Of a DNA stretch of 42,134 nucleotides, positions 34,167-41,967 are shown one piece after another (the first letter of the stretch is position 1; the number at the start of each line of letters is the position of its first letter). The translations under genes were made by a program, and so were the position numbers. The notes below the pieces were generated by a model. It saw nothing but the letters and a program-made list of their open reading frames with translations, was not told the origin of the DNA and made no database searches. Source of the DNA: an uncultured Rhodospirillales bacterium (GTDB lineage: Bacteria > Pseudomonadota > Alphaproteobacteria > Acetobacterales > Acetobacteraceae). The stretch spans positions 1 to 42,134 of the forward strand of contig CAIYSR010000174.1 in assembly GCA_903928895.1 (NCBI GenBank), given 5' to 3'.

Positions 34167-34838
34167 ATGATCCGTCTGGATGCTGTCGGGCTGCACTACG
34201 TCCAGGGCGCCGGCCCCGGGCCGGAGGTGTTGCGCGACCTCACCTTCGTCATCCCCGAGGGCGGCTTTCGCTGGCTGCTCGGCCCCTCCGGCGCCGGCAA
34301 ATCCTCGCTGCTCCGCCTGCTCCATCTCGCGGTGCTGCCGACCAGCGGCCGCCTGTCGCTGCTCGACGTCGATGTCGGCGCGACCGGCCGGCACAACCTG
34401 GCACTGCTGCGGCGGCGCATCGGCATGGTGTTCCAGGATTTCCGCCTGCTCCCGCATCTCACCGCGTTCGACAACGTCGCCCTGCCGCTGCGCCTGGCCG
34501 GCCAGCCCGAGGCGCAGGTGCGCGCCCATGTCACCGAGATGCTTCACTGGGTGCAACTCGGCCGCAAGCTCGAGGCCCGCCCGGCGCAGCTCTCGGGCGG
34601 CGAACAGCAGCGCGTCGCCGTCGCCCGCGCCGTGGTCGGCCGCCCCCATATCCTGCTCGCCGACGAACCCACCGGCAATCTCGACGAGGTGCAGTCCGAG
34701 CGGCTGATGCTGCTGTTCAAGGAGATGAACCGGCTCGGCACCACGGTCATCGTCGCCACCCACAACGAGGCGCTGGTGCAGCGCCACCCGGGCCAGTCGC
34801 TGCGGCTGGAACACGGACGGCTGGTGGATCATGACTAG
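34167..34838 (+). CDS. ftsE: Cell-division ATP-binding protein FtsE
   Basis: 223 residues, the normal size. Walker [10 protein letters not shown] (39-47), Q-loop FQDFRLLP (89-96), signature LSGGEQQR (142-149), and Walker [12 protein letters not shown] with D166/E167, all as in FtsE. With FtsX it forms a complex that transmits ATP hydrolysis in the cytoplasm to cell-wall hydrolases in the periplasm during septation. The start at ATG 34167 follows a short region without clear coding. Eight bases overlap ftsX, so the two are co-translated. Confidence 0.95.
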   Translation: MIRLDAVGLHYVQGAGPGPEVLRDLTFVIPEGGFRWLLGPSGAGKSSLLRLLHLAVLPTSGRLSLLDVDVGATGRHNLALLRRRIGMVFQDFRLLPHLTAFDNVALPLRLAGQPEAQVRAHVTEMLHWVQLGRKLEARPAQLSGGEQQRVAVARAVVGRPHILLADEPTGNLDEVQSERLMLLFKEMNRLGTTVIVATHNEALVQRHPGQSLRLEHGRLVDHD

Positions 34839-35739
34839 GGCGCGCGACGATCTCGGCCTCGGCCGCGCCCTCGGCGAGCGCATGCTGCCGCTTGTGGTCG
34901 CGGCGATGAGTTTCCTCGCCGCCCTCGCCCTCGCCGGCTCGGTCGGCGCCGCCGCCCTGGCGCAGCGCTGGCAGGAAGGCGCCGCCTCGGTGTTGACCGT
35001 GCAGGTCCCCCACCCCGCCACTCCCGCCGGCGACCAACCCGGACAAACCCGGGTCGAGCGGGTGCTGGCCATCCTGCGCGGCACCCCGGGCATTGCCGGC
35101 GCCCGGCCGCTGAGCGAGGCGGAGTTGGCGGAACTCCTGCGGCCCTGGCTCGGCAGCGGCGCCGGGCGGCTCGCGCTGCCGCTGCCCGCGGTGGTCGAGG
35201 TCCATCTCAGCGGCGCCGGTCCCGATATCGCCGCCCTCGGCCCGCGCCTTGAGGCCGCGGCGCCGGGCGCCACGCCGGAGAGCCATGGGGTTTGGGTCCG
35301 CCGTCTGTCGGCCTTGGCCCGCAGCCTGGAGGCCTGTGCCTGGGTCGCGCTCGCGCTGGTGGCGGGGATCGCGGCGGCGATGATCGCCATCGCCACCCGT
35401 TCCGGTCTCGCCGTGCGCCGCGACGCCATCGAGATCGTCCATGGGCTCGGCGCCACCGACGGCATCATCGCCGGCCGCTTCGCCGCCCGTGCGACCCGGA
35501 TGACCGCAAGCGGTGCCAGCCTCGGCGCCCTGGCCGCGTTGCCGGTGCTGCTGGTGCTCGCCGATCTGGCCGCCCCCTTCGCCGCGGTCGGCGCGCAGCC
35601 GGCCAACCCCGGCCTCTGGTTCACCGCTCTGCCGCTCCCGTTATGGATTGCCCTTGCCGGCCTGCCGTTGGTGGCCGCCCTGATCGGCTGGGGCACCACC
35701 CAGGTGACGGTGCGGCGCTGGCTGCGCCAGTTGCCGTGA
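34831..35739 (+). CDS. ftsX: Cell-division permease-like protein FtsX
   Basis: 302 residues. The arrangement is that of FtsX: TM1 (MLPLVVAAMSFLAALALAGS, about 17-36), a periplasmic domain to about residue 170, and three further TMs (VALALVAGIAAAMIAI; LGALAALPVLLVLADLAAPF; IALAGLPLVAALIGWGTTQV). The conserved AIEIVHGLGATDGIIAGRF loop sits before TM3. It couples FtsE to envelope remodelling; amidase activators would be its partners. It overlaps ftsE by eight bases and is followed by ydcF-like gene after 15 bases. Confidence 0.92.
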   Translation: MTRARDDLGLGRALGERMLPLVVAAMSFLAALALAGSVGAAALAQRWQEGAASVLTVQVPHPATPAGDQPGQTRVERVLAILRGTPGIAGARPLSEAELAELLRPWLGSGAGRLALPLPAVVEVHLSGAGPDIAALGPRLEAAAPGATPESHGVWVRRLSALARSLEACAWVALALVAGIAAAMIAIATRSGLAVRRDAIEIVHGLGATDGIIAGRFAARATRMTASGASLGALAALPVLLVLADLAAPFAAVGAQPANPGLWFTALPLPLWIALAGLPLVAALIGWGTTQVTVRRWLRQLP

Positions 35740-35754
35740 GACCGGTCCGATGAC

Positions 35755-36417
35755 GTGGCCCCGTTGAAACCGGCGCGGCGCAGGGCGGCGATCGGGGTCG
35801 CGATCGGGGCCGCGACGCTGGCCCTGGCCTGGAGCATCGGCTTTGCCTGGTTCGTGCACATCGCCGGCCGGCCGGCCGACCTGCCCGCGCACGCCGACGG
35901 CATCGTCGCCCTCACCGGAGGGGCCGATCGCGTCGCCACCGCGCTGCGCCTGCTGGCCGAGGGCCGGGCCGGCCGGCTGCTGATTTCCGGCGTCGGCGGT
36001 GCTGCCGAATTCAATGCGCTCGCCCATCGCGCCGGGGTCGACGCCGGGCTTGCCCCGCGCGTCACGCTCGGCCGCTCGGCCGCCTCGACCCACGGCAATG
36101 CCGCCGAAACCGCCGATTGGGTGCGCGCCTTCGGGATCGAGACCCTCATCGTGGTGACGGCGGGCTACCATATGCCGCGCGCTCTGGCCGAACTCTCCCG
36201 CGCCGTGCCCGGTGTCAGCCTGATCCCCGCCCCGGTGCAGCCGACCGCCTGGCGCGACGGCATGGGTCTCGCCGGGCTGCGCCTGCTCGGCATCGAATAC
36301 AGCAAGTTCCTCGCCGTCGAGGCCGGGCTGTCCGGCTATGTCGCGCGCGGCGCCGAGCGGTCCGCGGCTCCGCGACCCTCGACGGATCGCCCGGCAACGG
36401 AGCACAATGGCGGATGA
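35755..36417 (+). CDS. YdcF/ElyC-like DUF218 membrane protein
   Basis: 220 residues. One N-terminal membrane segment (about 12-35) then the DUF218 fold: DGIVALTGGADRVATALRLL, GRLLISGVGG, STHGNAAETADW and VVTAGYHMPRALAEL. The family includes ElyC/SanA-like envelope proteins. The exact role is unknown, but the position inside an ftsEX-plsC operon points to cell-envelope assembly. GTG 35755 is the only reasonable start. The stop overlaps plsC in an ATGA junction. Confidence 0.85.
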   Translation: MAPLKPARRRAAIGVAIGAATLALAWSIGFAWFVHIAGRPADLPAHADGIVALTGGADRVATALRLLAEGRAGRLLISGVGGAAEFNALAHRAGVDAGLAPRVTLGRSAASTHGNAAETADWVRAFGIETLIVVTAGYHMPRALAELSRAVPGVSLIPAPVQPTAWRDGMGLAGLRLLGIEYSKFLAVEAGLSGYVARGAERSAAPRPSTDRPATEHNGG

Positions 36418-37157
36418 GCTTCCTGCGATCATGCCTGTTCAATCTCTGGTTCTATCTCGGCACCACCCTGGTGGCGCTCGGAACCGTGCCGCCGATCCTG
36501 GCGCGCCGGATGGGCGTGCTGCGGCCGGGCTGGGGCTTCGGCTACGTCCATGGCTGGACCGCCTTCGTCCTGTGGGGGCTGCGCGTCTTCGCCGGCGCCG
36601 TCTGGCAGGTTCGTGGCGGCGAGCGCCTGCCGAAGAGCGGCGCGGCCCTGATCGTGTCGAACCACCAGTCGGCGTTCGACACCATGATCTGGTTCCTGCT
36701 CGTGCCGCAGGCCACCTACGTGCACAAGCGCGAACTGCTCCGCATTCCCTGCGTCGGCGGCATGCTGGTCGAACTCGGTCTTATCCCGGTGGACCGTGAG
36801 GCCGGCGCAACCGCCATCCGCGCCCTGCTGAAAGAGACCGATCGCGCCGTGGCCGAAGGGCGGCAGATCGTCATTTTCCCCGAAGGCACCCGCGTCCCGC
36901 CCGGCCAGCGAGCGCCGCTGCACCCCGGGTTCGCCGCCATCGCCAGCCGGAGCGGCCTGCCGATCATCCCGGTCACCACCGATTCCGGACGCTGCTGGGG
37001 GCGCCGTGCCTTCCACAAGCGCCCCGGCACGATCCATATCGACGTCCACCCGCCGCTGCCGGCCGGCCTGTCCCGCGCGGAGATGACGGCACGGCTCGAG
37101 ACGATCTTCGCCACCGCCATCGCGGCGCAGGTCGCGCCGGAACCAGTCTGGAGCTGA
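36414..37157 (+). CDS. plsC: 1-acyl-sn-glycerol-3-phosphate acyltransferase
   Basis: 247 residues. The HX4D motif is NHQSAFD (His84, Asp89), EGTR is FPEGTR (155-160, with Glu158), and the block VHKRELLRIPCVGGMLVELGLIPVDRE is typical. It adds the second acyl chain of phosphatidic acid at the inner membrane. The start overlaps the previous gene (ATGA). The next gene begins three bases after the stop. Confidence 0.93.
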   Translation: MSFLRSCLFNLWFYLGTTLVALGTVPPILARRMGVLRPGWGFGYVHGWTAFVLWGLRVFAGAVWQVRGGERLPKSGAALIVSNHQSAFDTMIWFLLVPQATYVHKRELLRIPCVGGMLVELGLIPVDREAGATAIRALLKETDRAVAEGRQIVIFPEGTRVPPGQRAPLHPGFAAIASRSGLPIIPVTTDSGRCWGRRAFHKRPGTIHIDVHPPLPAGLSRAEMTARLETIFATAIAAQVAPEPVWS

Positions 37158-37160
37158 CCC

Positions 37161-38138
37161 GTGGCGAACCGGACCCTGCGATGGCTCGCCCTTGGCGCGC
37201 TCGGGCTGCCGGCGCTGCACGGCCTGCTCTGGCTCGGCGCGGCGGTTTGGCTCGATGCCGAGGTGGCGGCGCAGGAGGCGCTGTTGCGCCGCCAGGGTTG
37301 GAGCGTCGATCACGGCGCATTCGCCCATGGCGGCTGGCCCTTCGCCGTGCGGATCGACGTGCCCGACCTGCGGCTGCTGCATCGCGCCTCCGGCCATGCC
37401 TGGCAGTCCGGCCGCCTTGAGATCGCCTTCGATCTCCGCCGCCCGGCCCGGCTGGAGCTGAACCTGCACGGCCCGCATCTCGCCGCCCTCGCCGGTGCCA
37501 CCCCGGTGGCGATCGAGGGCCCGCCGGTCGAGGTGACGGTCGCCCTGGCCGAACCCCACCCGATCGATATCGCGGCGCACACCCTGCGCATACGGCCCGC
37601 AGCGGGCGTCGTCACCCTCGACCGCGCGAGCGTTCACGCCGAACCGGCGCCCGACGCCGTGACCCTGCACGCCGAGGCCGCCGGGCTCGATCTCGGCGGT
37701 CTGCTCCCCGCCAGCCCGCTCGGCAGCCGCATCGACGGCCTTGGCATCGACGCGGGGCTCGACCGGCTCGGGCAAACCACGCCCGCCGCCTGGCGCGACG
37801 CCGGCGGGATGCTCGCGCTGCATCGCATCGCCGTCACCTGGAGCCGCTTCGAGGTCGAACTCGGCGGCGTCATCACCCTCGACGCCGCGCTGCAACCGGA
37901 AGGCACCGGCATGATCGCCGCCGGCGGCCTGCCCGAGGCGATCGACGCCATGGTCGGCGCCGGCGTCATCCCGGCCGGCACGGCGCGCACGGCCAAGACC
38001 CTGCTCCGCTTCGTCCCGCGCACCGCGGACGGCAAGCTCACCGTGCCGCTGGCGCTGAAGGCCCGCACCCTCTCCGCCGCCCGCCTGCCGGTCGCCGTGA
38101 TCCCCGAAATACGCTGGCCTGACCCGCGCGGCCCCTGA
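37161..38138 (+). CDS. DUF2125-type secreted/anchored protein
   Basis: 325 residues, starting at GTG 37161. One hydrophobic N-terminal segment (LRWLALGALGLPALHGLLWLGAAVWL, given in two parts: about 6-18 and 19-31) anchors or exports the protein. The body is rich in beta-strands (FAVRIDVPDLRLL, ARLELNLHGPHLAAL, VTLDRASVHAEPAP) as in DUF2125 proteins of alphaproteobacteria. The function is unknown; its place after plsC suggests an envelope role. Assignment rests on overall pattern, not a catalytic motif. Confidence 0.68.
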   Translation: MANRTLRWLALGALGLPALHGLLWLGAAVWLDAEVAAQEALLRRQGWSVDHGAFAHGGWPFAVRIDVPDLRLLHRASGHAWQSGRLEIAFDLRRPARLELNLHGPHLAALAGATPVAIEGPPVEVTVALAEPHPIDIAAHTLRIRPAAGVVTLDRASVHAEPAPDAVTLHAEAAGLDLGGLLPASPLGSRIDGLGIDAGLDRLGQTTPAAWRDAGGMLALHRIAVTWSRFEVELGGVITLDAALQPEGTGMIAAGGLPEAIDAMVGAGVIPAGTARTAKTLLRFVPRTADGKLTVPLALKARTLSAARLPVAVIPEIRWPDPRGP

Positions 38139-38235
38139 CCGGCGCAGCCTCCGCCCCTCTGGCGGCAGGCCGGCGAACCGGTTAGCCTGTCCATATGTAT
38201 CGTCCGGCCCGAATGCGGATTGCGCGAATTATCAT

Positions 38236-38256
38236 CCCGGCTGCCTAGCAGCCGGG
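38236..38256. terminator. GC-rich hairpin upstream of the ACT-like gene
   Basis: CCCGGCTGC (38236-38244), loop CTA, GCAGCCGGG (38248-38256): a perfect 9-bp stem. It lies about 100 bases after the DUF2125 stop and 48 bases before the ACT-like ATG. No T run follows, so termination would be inefficient; a leader attenuator is possible. Confidence 0.45.
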
Positions 38257-38303
38257 GCTTCGCCGCGCCGTCCCACCATTCGCCTGTACCGGACTCCCAT
38301 ATC

Positions 38304-38600
38304 ATGACAACCAAGCCCTGGACCCTCGTGGGTCTGCATGCCTCCGTACGTATCACCGTGCTCGCCGCGGCCGATCCCGGCCTGCTGCCGCGGGTGCTGA
38401 TGCCCTTCGCCAAGCGCGACCTTACCCCCGACAGCTTCGAGGCGAAGCTGGACAAGGAGGGGGTGCGCATCGACATCGCCCTGGCCGCCATGCCCGCCGA
38501 AATGGTGCATCTCGTGGTCGGCAATCTCGGCCAAACCATCGGCGTCACCAGCGTCACCCACCGCCAGGAAATCACCGGCAGCGTGCGCCGCGCCGCCTGA
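38304..38600 (+). CDS. Small ACT-like domain protein
   Basis: 98 residues. ASVRITVLAAADPGLLPRVL, then the helix and MPFAKRDLTP, followed by GVRIDIALAAMPAEMVHLVV, give the beta-alpha-beta-beta-alpha-beta order of an ACT domain, similar to the small subunit of acetolactate synthase. It could bind an amino acid and regulate a partner enzyme, but no large subunit is beside it. The start ATG 38304 comes just after a hairpin. It converges end to end with the shikimate-dehydrogenase-like gene (stop to stop, no gap). Confidence 0.6.
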   Translation: MTTKPWTLVGLHASVRITVLAAADPGLLPRVLMPFAKRDLTPDSFEAKLDKEGVRIDIALAAMPAEMVHLVVGNLGQTIGVTSVTHRQEITGSVRRAA

Positions 38601-39432
38601 TCAGTACGCTATCCGCGCCACCGCCCGCAACGCATCCGGCGTGGCGGTGCCGAGCCCGAAGAATTCGAGATAGGCCGGGATCATCTCGAACAGCATGTCG
38701 GTGCCGACCTGCACCGCGCAGCCGCGCGCGCGCCGCGCGCAGCAGCGGGGTGAATTCCTCGCGCATCACCACCTCGCCGACGAACGTTCCCGCCGCCAGG
38801 CGCTCCGGCGCGAAGGGCAGGGGATCGCCCTCGTCCATGCCCAGCGGCGTGGCGTTGACCGCGATGTCGAAGCCGGCCGGATCGCGCCCGCCGGTCTCCA
38901 GCGCCAGCGCGGGGTAGTGAAGGCGCAGCCGCTCGGCCAGCGCCGCGGCGGTGGCCGGGTTGCTGTCGAACAGCGCCAGCCTGGCCACCCCGGCCTGCGC
39001 CAGCGAGGCGGCGATGGCGGAGCCGACGCCGCCGCTGCCAACCACCAGCGCACTGGCCCCGGCGATGGTGCGGCCCTTGCGCAGCAGGCCGCGCACGAAG
39101 CCGGCGCCATCGAACATGTCGCCGAGCAGGCTGCCATCCGTCCGGCGCAGGATCGCGTTGCAGGCCCCGGCGATCGCGGCCGTCGGCGTGATCGCGTCGA
39201 CCAGCGTTGAAGTCGTCACCTTGTGCGGCATGGTGACGAGCGCCCCGATCGCGTTGCGGGCACGCAACAGCGGCCGCACCATGGCGGCATAATCCTCGCC
39301 GGTGACCGCCATCGGCACCACCACGGCGTCGATCCCCTGCGCCTCGAACCACGGGTTGTAGATCATCGGCGCCTTGAACGCGGCGGTGGGGTAGCCGACA
39401 TGGGCGATGAAGCGGGTGCTGCCGGTAATCAT
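38601..39432 (-). pseudogene. Shikimate-dehydrogenase-like gene with a frameshift near its 3' end
   Basis: The protein starts MITGSTRFIAHVGYPTAAFK and shows K71 (MPHK) and D108 (GDMFDGAGF), the catalytic pair of the AroE superfamily, plus the NADP loop VVGSGGVGSAIA. After AARAR at the GC tract (complement of 38723-38733) the original frame becomes nonsense, while another frame continues GCAVQVGTDMLFEMIPAYLE, then FFGLGTATPDAL, and reaches TGA at 38603-38601 with a normal family ending. Adding one GC dinucleotide to the tract restores the frame, so it looks like slippage. It may be truly broken, phase-variable, or a sequencing error. The usual SxS shikimate-binding pair of AroE is replaced by TAAFK, so the substrate may differ from shikimate. 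The start overlaps the Gfo/Idh stop (ATGA). Confidence 0.75.
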
Positions 39433-40472
39433 GGCGCGCCTTGGTCGAGCGTGACGCGGTGGCCGCTGGCCGCGGCCTGTTTCACCGCGGCGATCACCCG
39501 CAGCGTGCGCAGACCCTCCCGCCCGGACACGAGCGGGGCGGCTGTGCCGCGGATGACGTCATGGAAATTGCGGATCTGCCGCGCCAGCGGGTCCGCCTCG
39601 GCGTGCGCCAGCCGTTCGGCGGCAATCGGGTGCCACCAATCGGGCGCGCCGTCATGCCGCCACAGATCGAGCTGTGGCACCGCCAGCGATCCCTCGGTGC
39701 CGCCGATCAGGTAGCAGGCCTCGCCGGTCCGGGTGTAGACCGGGTTCTCCCCGCTGGTGAACTCCCAGCTCCACGGTGCCGCGACGATATCGGACAGGTT
39801 CACCGTGCCGAGCACGCCGGAGGCGAAGCGCAGCAGGATCACGGCGCTTTCCTCGACCGCGTTGCCGCGCAGCGCGTTGCTCTCCATCGCCTGCACCGCG
39901 ATCACCTCGCCGCACAAATGGCGCAGCAGGTCGATGTCATGGATCAGGTTGGTGAACACCGGGCCGGCGCCCTTCTCGCGCCGCCATGCCGGCGCGAAAT
40001 AATCGGCCGGCTTGTGGAACCAGCACGTCGCGTGGACGCTGACCAGCTGACCGATCGACCCGCTGTCGATCGCCCGTTTGGCCTCGGCGATCAGCGGATT
40101 GTGCCGGCGGTGATGCCCCACCAGCAACGCCACCCCGGCCCGCTCCGCCGCCTCCACCAGCCCAGCCGCGGCCGCGACATCGTCCGCGATCGGCTTCTCC
40201 ACCAGCACCGCGATGCGCGCCGCCACCGCCGCGAGCCCGCCCACCACATGCAGCTGGGTGGGCGTGGCGAGGATCACCCCGTCGGGCCGGTCGGCTTCCA
40301 GCATCGTCGCGAAATCCGGATACCACGGCGTGCCGCTCTCGGCGGCGAACGCCGCCACCGTCGGCATCGGGTCGACGATGGCGGCCAAGGTCGCGCAGTC
40401 CGCCGCCAGCACCCGGGCCACGTGCTGGCGCCCGATCTGCCCGGCCCCCACCACCGCGAGGCGCACGGCCAC
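39429..40472 (-). CDS. Gfo/Idh/MocA-family oxidoreductase
   Basis: 347 residues, GTG start at 40472. The Rossmann loop VVGAGQIGRQHVAR (GAGQIG at 9-14) and EKP (92-94, LVEKPIADD) mark the family; HHRRHNPLIAEAK and DLIHDIDLLRHL are the substrate-site segments. It oxidises a sugar, cyclitol or similar substrate with NAD(P). It follows the type II dehydroquinase gene with two bases between and overlaps the shikimate-dehydrogenase-like gene (ATGA), so the three form one transcript, probably acting on quinate/shikimate-type or related cyclohexane compounds. This pathway reading is inferred. Confidence 0.88.
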   Translation of the reverse strand: MAVRLAVVGAGQIGRQHVARVLAADCATLAAIVDPMPTVAAFAAESGTPWYPDFATMLEADRPDGVILATPTQLHVVGGLAAVAARIAVLVEKPIADDVAAAAGLVEAAERAGVALLVGHHRRHNPLIAEAKRAIDSGSIGQLVSVHATCWFHKPADYFAPAWRREKGAGPVFTNLIHDIDLLRHLCGEVIAVQAMESNALRGNAVEESAVILLRFASGVLGTVNLSDIVAAPWSWEFTSGENPVYTRTGEACYLIGGTEGSLAVPQLDLWRHDGAPDWWHPIAAERLAHAEADPLARQIRNFHDVIRGTAAPLVSGREGLRTLRVIAAVKQAAASGHRVTLDQGAP

Positions 40473-40474
40473 GC

Positions 40475-40924
40475 TCAGGCCGCCTTCTCGTCGATCAGCC
40501 GGGCGACCCGGCGCAGCGCCAACTGGTAGCCCTGGGTGCCGAAGCCCGCGATCACCCCGTCGGCCCGGGCCGAGACGAAGGAATGGTGCCGGAACGCCTC
40601 GCGCTTGTGCACGTTGGAGATGTGGATCTCGATCACCGGCGCGTCGAAGGTGTTGAGCGCATCCAGGATCGCAACCGACGTGTGGGTGAAGGCGGCCGGA
40701 TTGATGACGATGCCGCCCGCAGTGTCGCGCGCCTCATGGATCCAGTCGATGATCTCGTATTCGCGGTTGGACTGGTGGAAACGCAACCCGATGCCGAGCT
40801 CGCCGGCCAGCGCCTGACAGTCGCGCTCCACATCGGCCAGCGTCTCGTGGCCATAGATATGCGGCTGGCGCTTGCCGAGCAGATTGAGGTTGGGTCCGTT
40901 CAGCAGGAAGACGAGGCGGCTCAT
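40475..40924 (-). CDS. aroQ: Type II 3-dehydroquinate dehydratase
   Basis: 149 residues, standard for the type II enzyme (about 145-150), a dodecamer. Catalytic residues fall at the same numbers as in the M. tuberculosis enzyme: Arg19 and Tyr24 (flexible lid, [11 protein letters not shown]), Asn75 (INPAAFTHT), His81, His101 (EIHISN) and Arg112. It dehydrates 3-dehydroquinate to 3-dehydroshikimate, either in the biosynthetic shikimate pathway or in quinate breakdown. Being first in an operon with a Gfo/Idh enzyme and an AroE-like gene suggests a catabolic or special-purpose role. The start is ATG 40924 with AGGAAT-type sequence just upstream. Confidence 0.95.
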   Translation of the reverse strand: MSRLVFLLNGPNLNLLGKRQPHIYGHETLADVERDCQALAGELGIGLRFHQSNREYEIIDWIHEARDTAGGIVINPAAFTHTSVAILDALNTFDAPVIEIHISNVHKREAFRHHSFVSARADGVIAGFGTQGYQLALRRVARLIDEKAA

Positions 40925-40958
40925 GGTGGGATTCCTCTGGATCGATGGCCGGACAGGA

Positions 40959-41837
40959 TCAGGCCGAGGACCTCACACGTACGCCGATGTCGCCGACGGC
41001 GGAAGCAGGTTTCCGTCCCTGACCGTCATGCGCCCGCGCCTTTCTCAGCGTGGCTGGCCCTCGGTCTCCTCGCCCTTGCGCCGCCGCCGCATATTCCCCG
41101 CGCGGCCGGTTCACCGTCACATTTGGCCGCACCACGGTGTCATAGAAATCGTCCCAGTCCTCCGGCTGCAATCCCTCGATCTCGCGGGTGATGGCGAAGT
41201 TGTTCTGCGCCGGCTCGTCGAGCGCCTCGCGCGGGATCGGCTGCACCTGGAACAACGGCAGCTCGTTGTTGAACTCGATCGGCGTATCGGTCTTGGTCAG
41301 CCGAATGTTGGTCAGCAGCGGGCCGAACCAGCGATCGGTCTCGATGATCCCCTCGAACAGCTCATACCCCCCCCGCCGCGGAAAATTCACCGGCGGCCGC
41401 ACCAGCAGACTCCAGCCCGGAATGGTGCGCGCGATCAAACCGGACCAGATATTGACCAGACCGGGCTCTTGCAGCGAGGCCAGCATCGGCGGCGAGAACC
41501 CTTTGATCTCCTCCGGCGCGCGCTCGTTGAAATGGGCGGGGAAATACGGGTACTGCGCCGCCTTCAGCGGCATCCAGCCATGCTCGTTGCCCTCGTAGGT
41601 CCACTGGATGTCGTGCCCGTCCCAGATCAGGGTGAAGTTGAGCGGCGTGAACACATAATAGCCGAAGCCCGATGCGGTGGTGACCGGCTCGCAATATCGG
41701 AACGCCCGGGTCGGCAGACTGCCGGCCGCCGAGCGGTCGGCCCGCTGCGGCAGGCGGATGTCGGGGATCATCCGGTAGAACCGCACGCGCGGCTCACGGA
41801 CGGCGGCAACCGGGGAAGGAGTGTCGGTGGCGGTCAT
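40959..41837 (-). CDS. DUF6065 family protein
   Basis: 292 residues in this frame. [59 protein letters not shown] and [19 protein letters not shown] are typical of DUF6065, a family of unknown function, possibly a soluble enzyme or binding protein. The C-terminus is suspect: after PRGEYAA the sequence turns into Arg/Gly/Ala-rich low-complexity, while another frame reads [14 protein letters not shown] and stops at 41047-41045. One base at the GCG/CGG repeat (41079-41091) would switch between them, so either the natural end is at 41045 with an indel in this sequence, or the long tail is genuine. It lies after the repeat-protein gene on the same strand, with a hairpin between. Confidence 0.8.
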   Translation of the reverse strand: MTATDTPSPVAAVREPRVRFYRMIPDIRLPQRADRSAAGSLPTRAFRYCEPVTTASGFGYYVFTPLNFTLIWDGHDIQWTYEGNEHGWMPLKAAQYPYFPAHFNERAPEEIKGFSPPMLASLQEPGLVNIWSGLIARTIPGWSLLVRPPVNFPRRGGYELFEGIIETDRWFGPLLTNIRLTKTDTPIEFNNELPLFQVQPIPREALDEPAQNNFAITREIEGLQPEDWDDFYDTVVRPNVTVNRPRGEYAAAAQGRGDRGPATLRKARAHDGQGRKPASAVGDIGVRVRSSA

Positions 41838-41886
41838 GGCGGAGATCTCGCTGCGGGGGGCGTGCCGGTGCGCGACGGCGGACGTG

Positions 41887-41915
41887 AAGAAACCGGGCAC
41901 TGGTCCCGGTTTCTT
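41887..41915 (-). terminator. Hairpin terminator after the repeat-protein gene
   Basis: AAGAAACCGGG (41887-41897), loop CACTGGT, CCCGGTTTCTT (41905-41915): a perfect 11-bp stem with TTCTT at the end of the minus-strand transcript. It lies between the stop at 41968 and the DUF6065 start at 41837. Confidence 0.65.
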
Positions 41916-41967
41916 AAGGCCACGAAGGCGGCTGGTCCATCGGGGGCGGCACCAGGCCGCCCGAGCT

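Noticed and set aside
34011-36149. 712-codon minus-strand frame over ftsE and ftsX
   Set aside because: Low-complexity antisense of well-identified ftsE/ftsX; no ribosome binding site.
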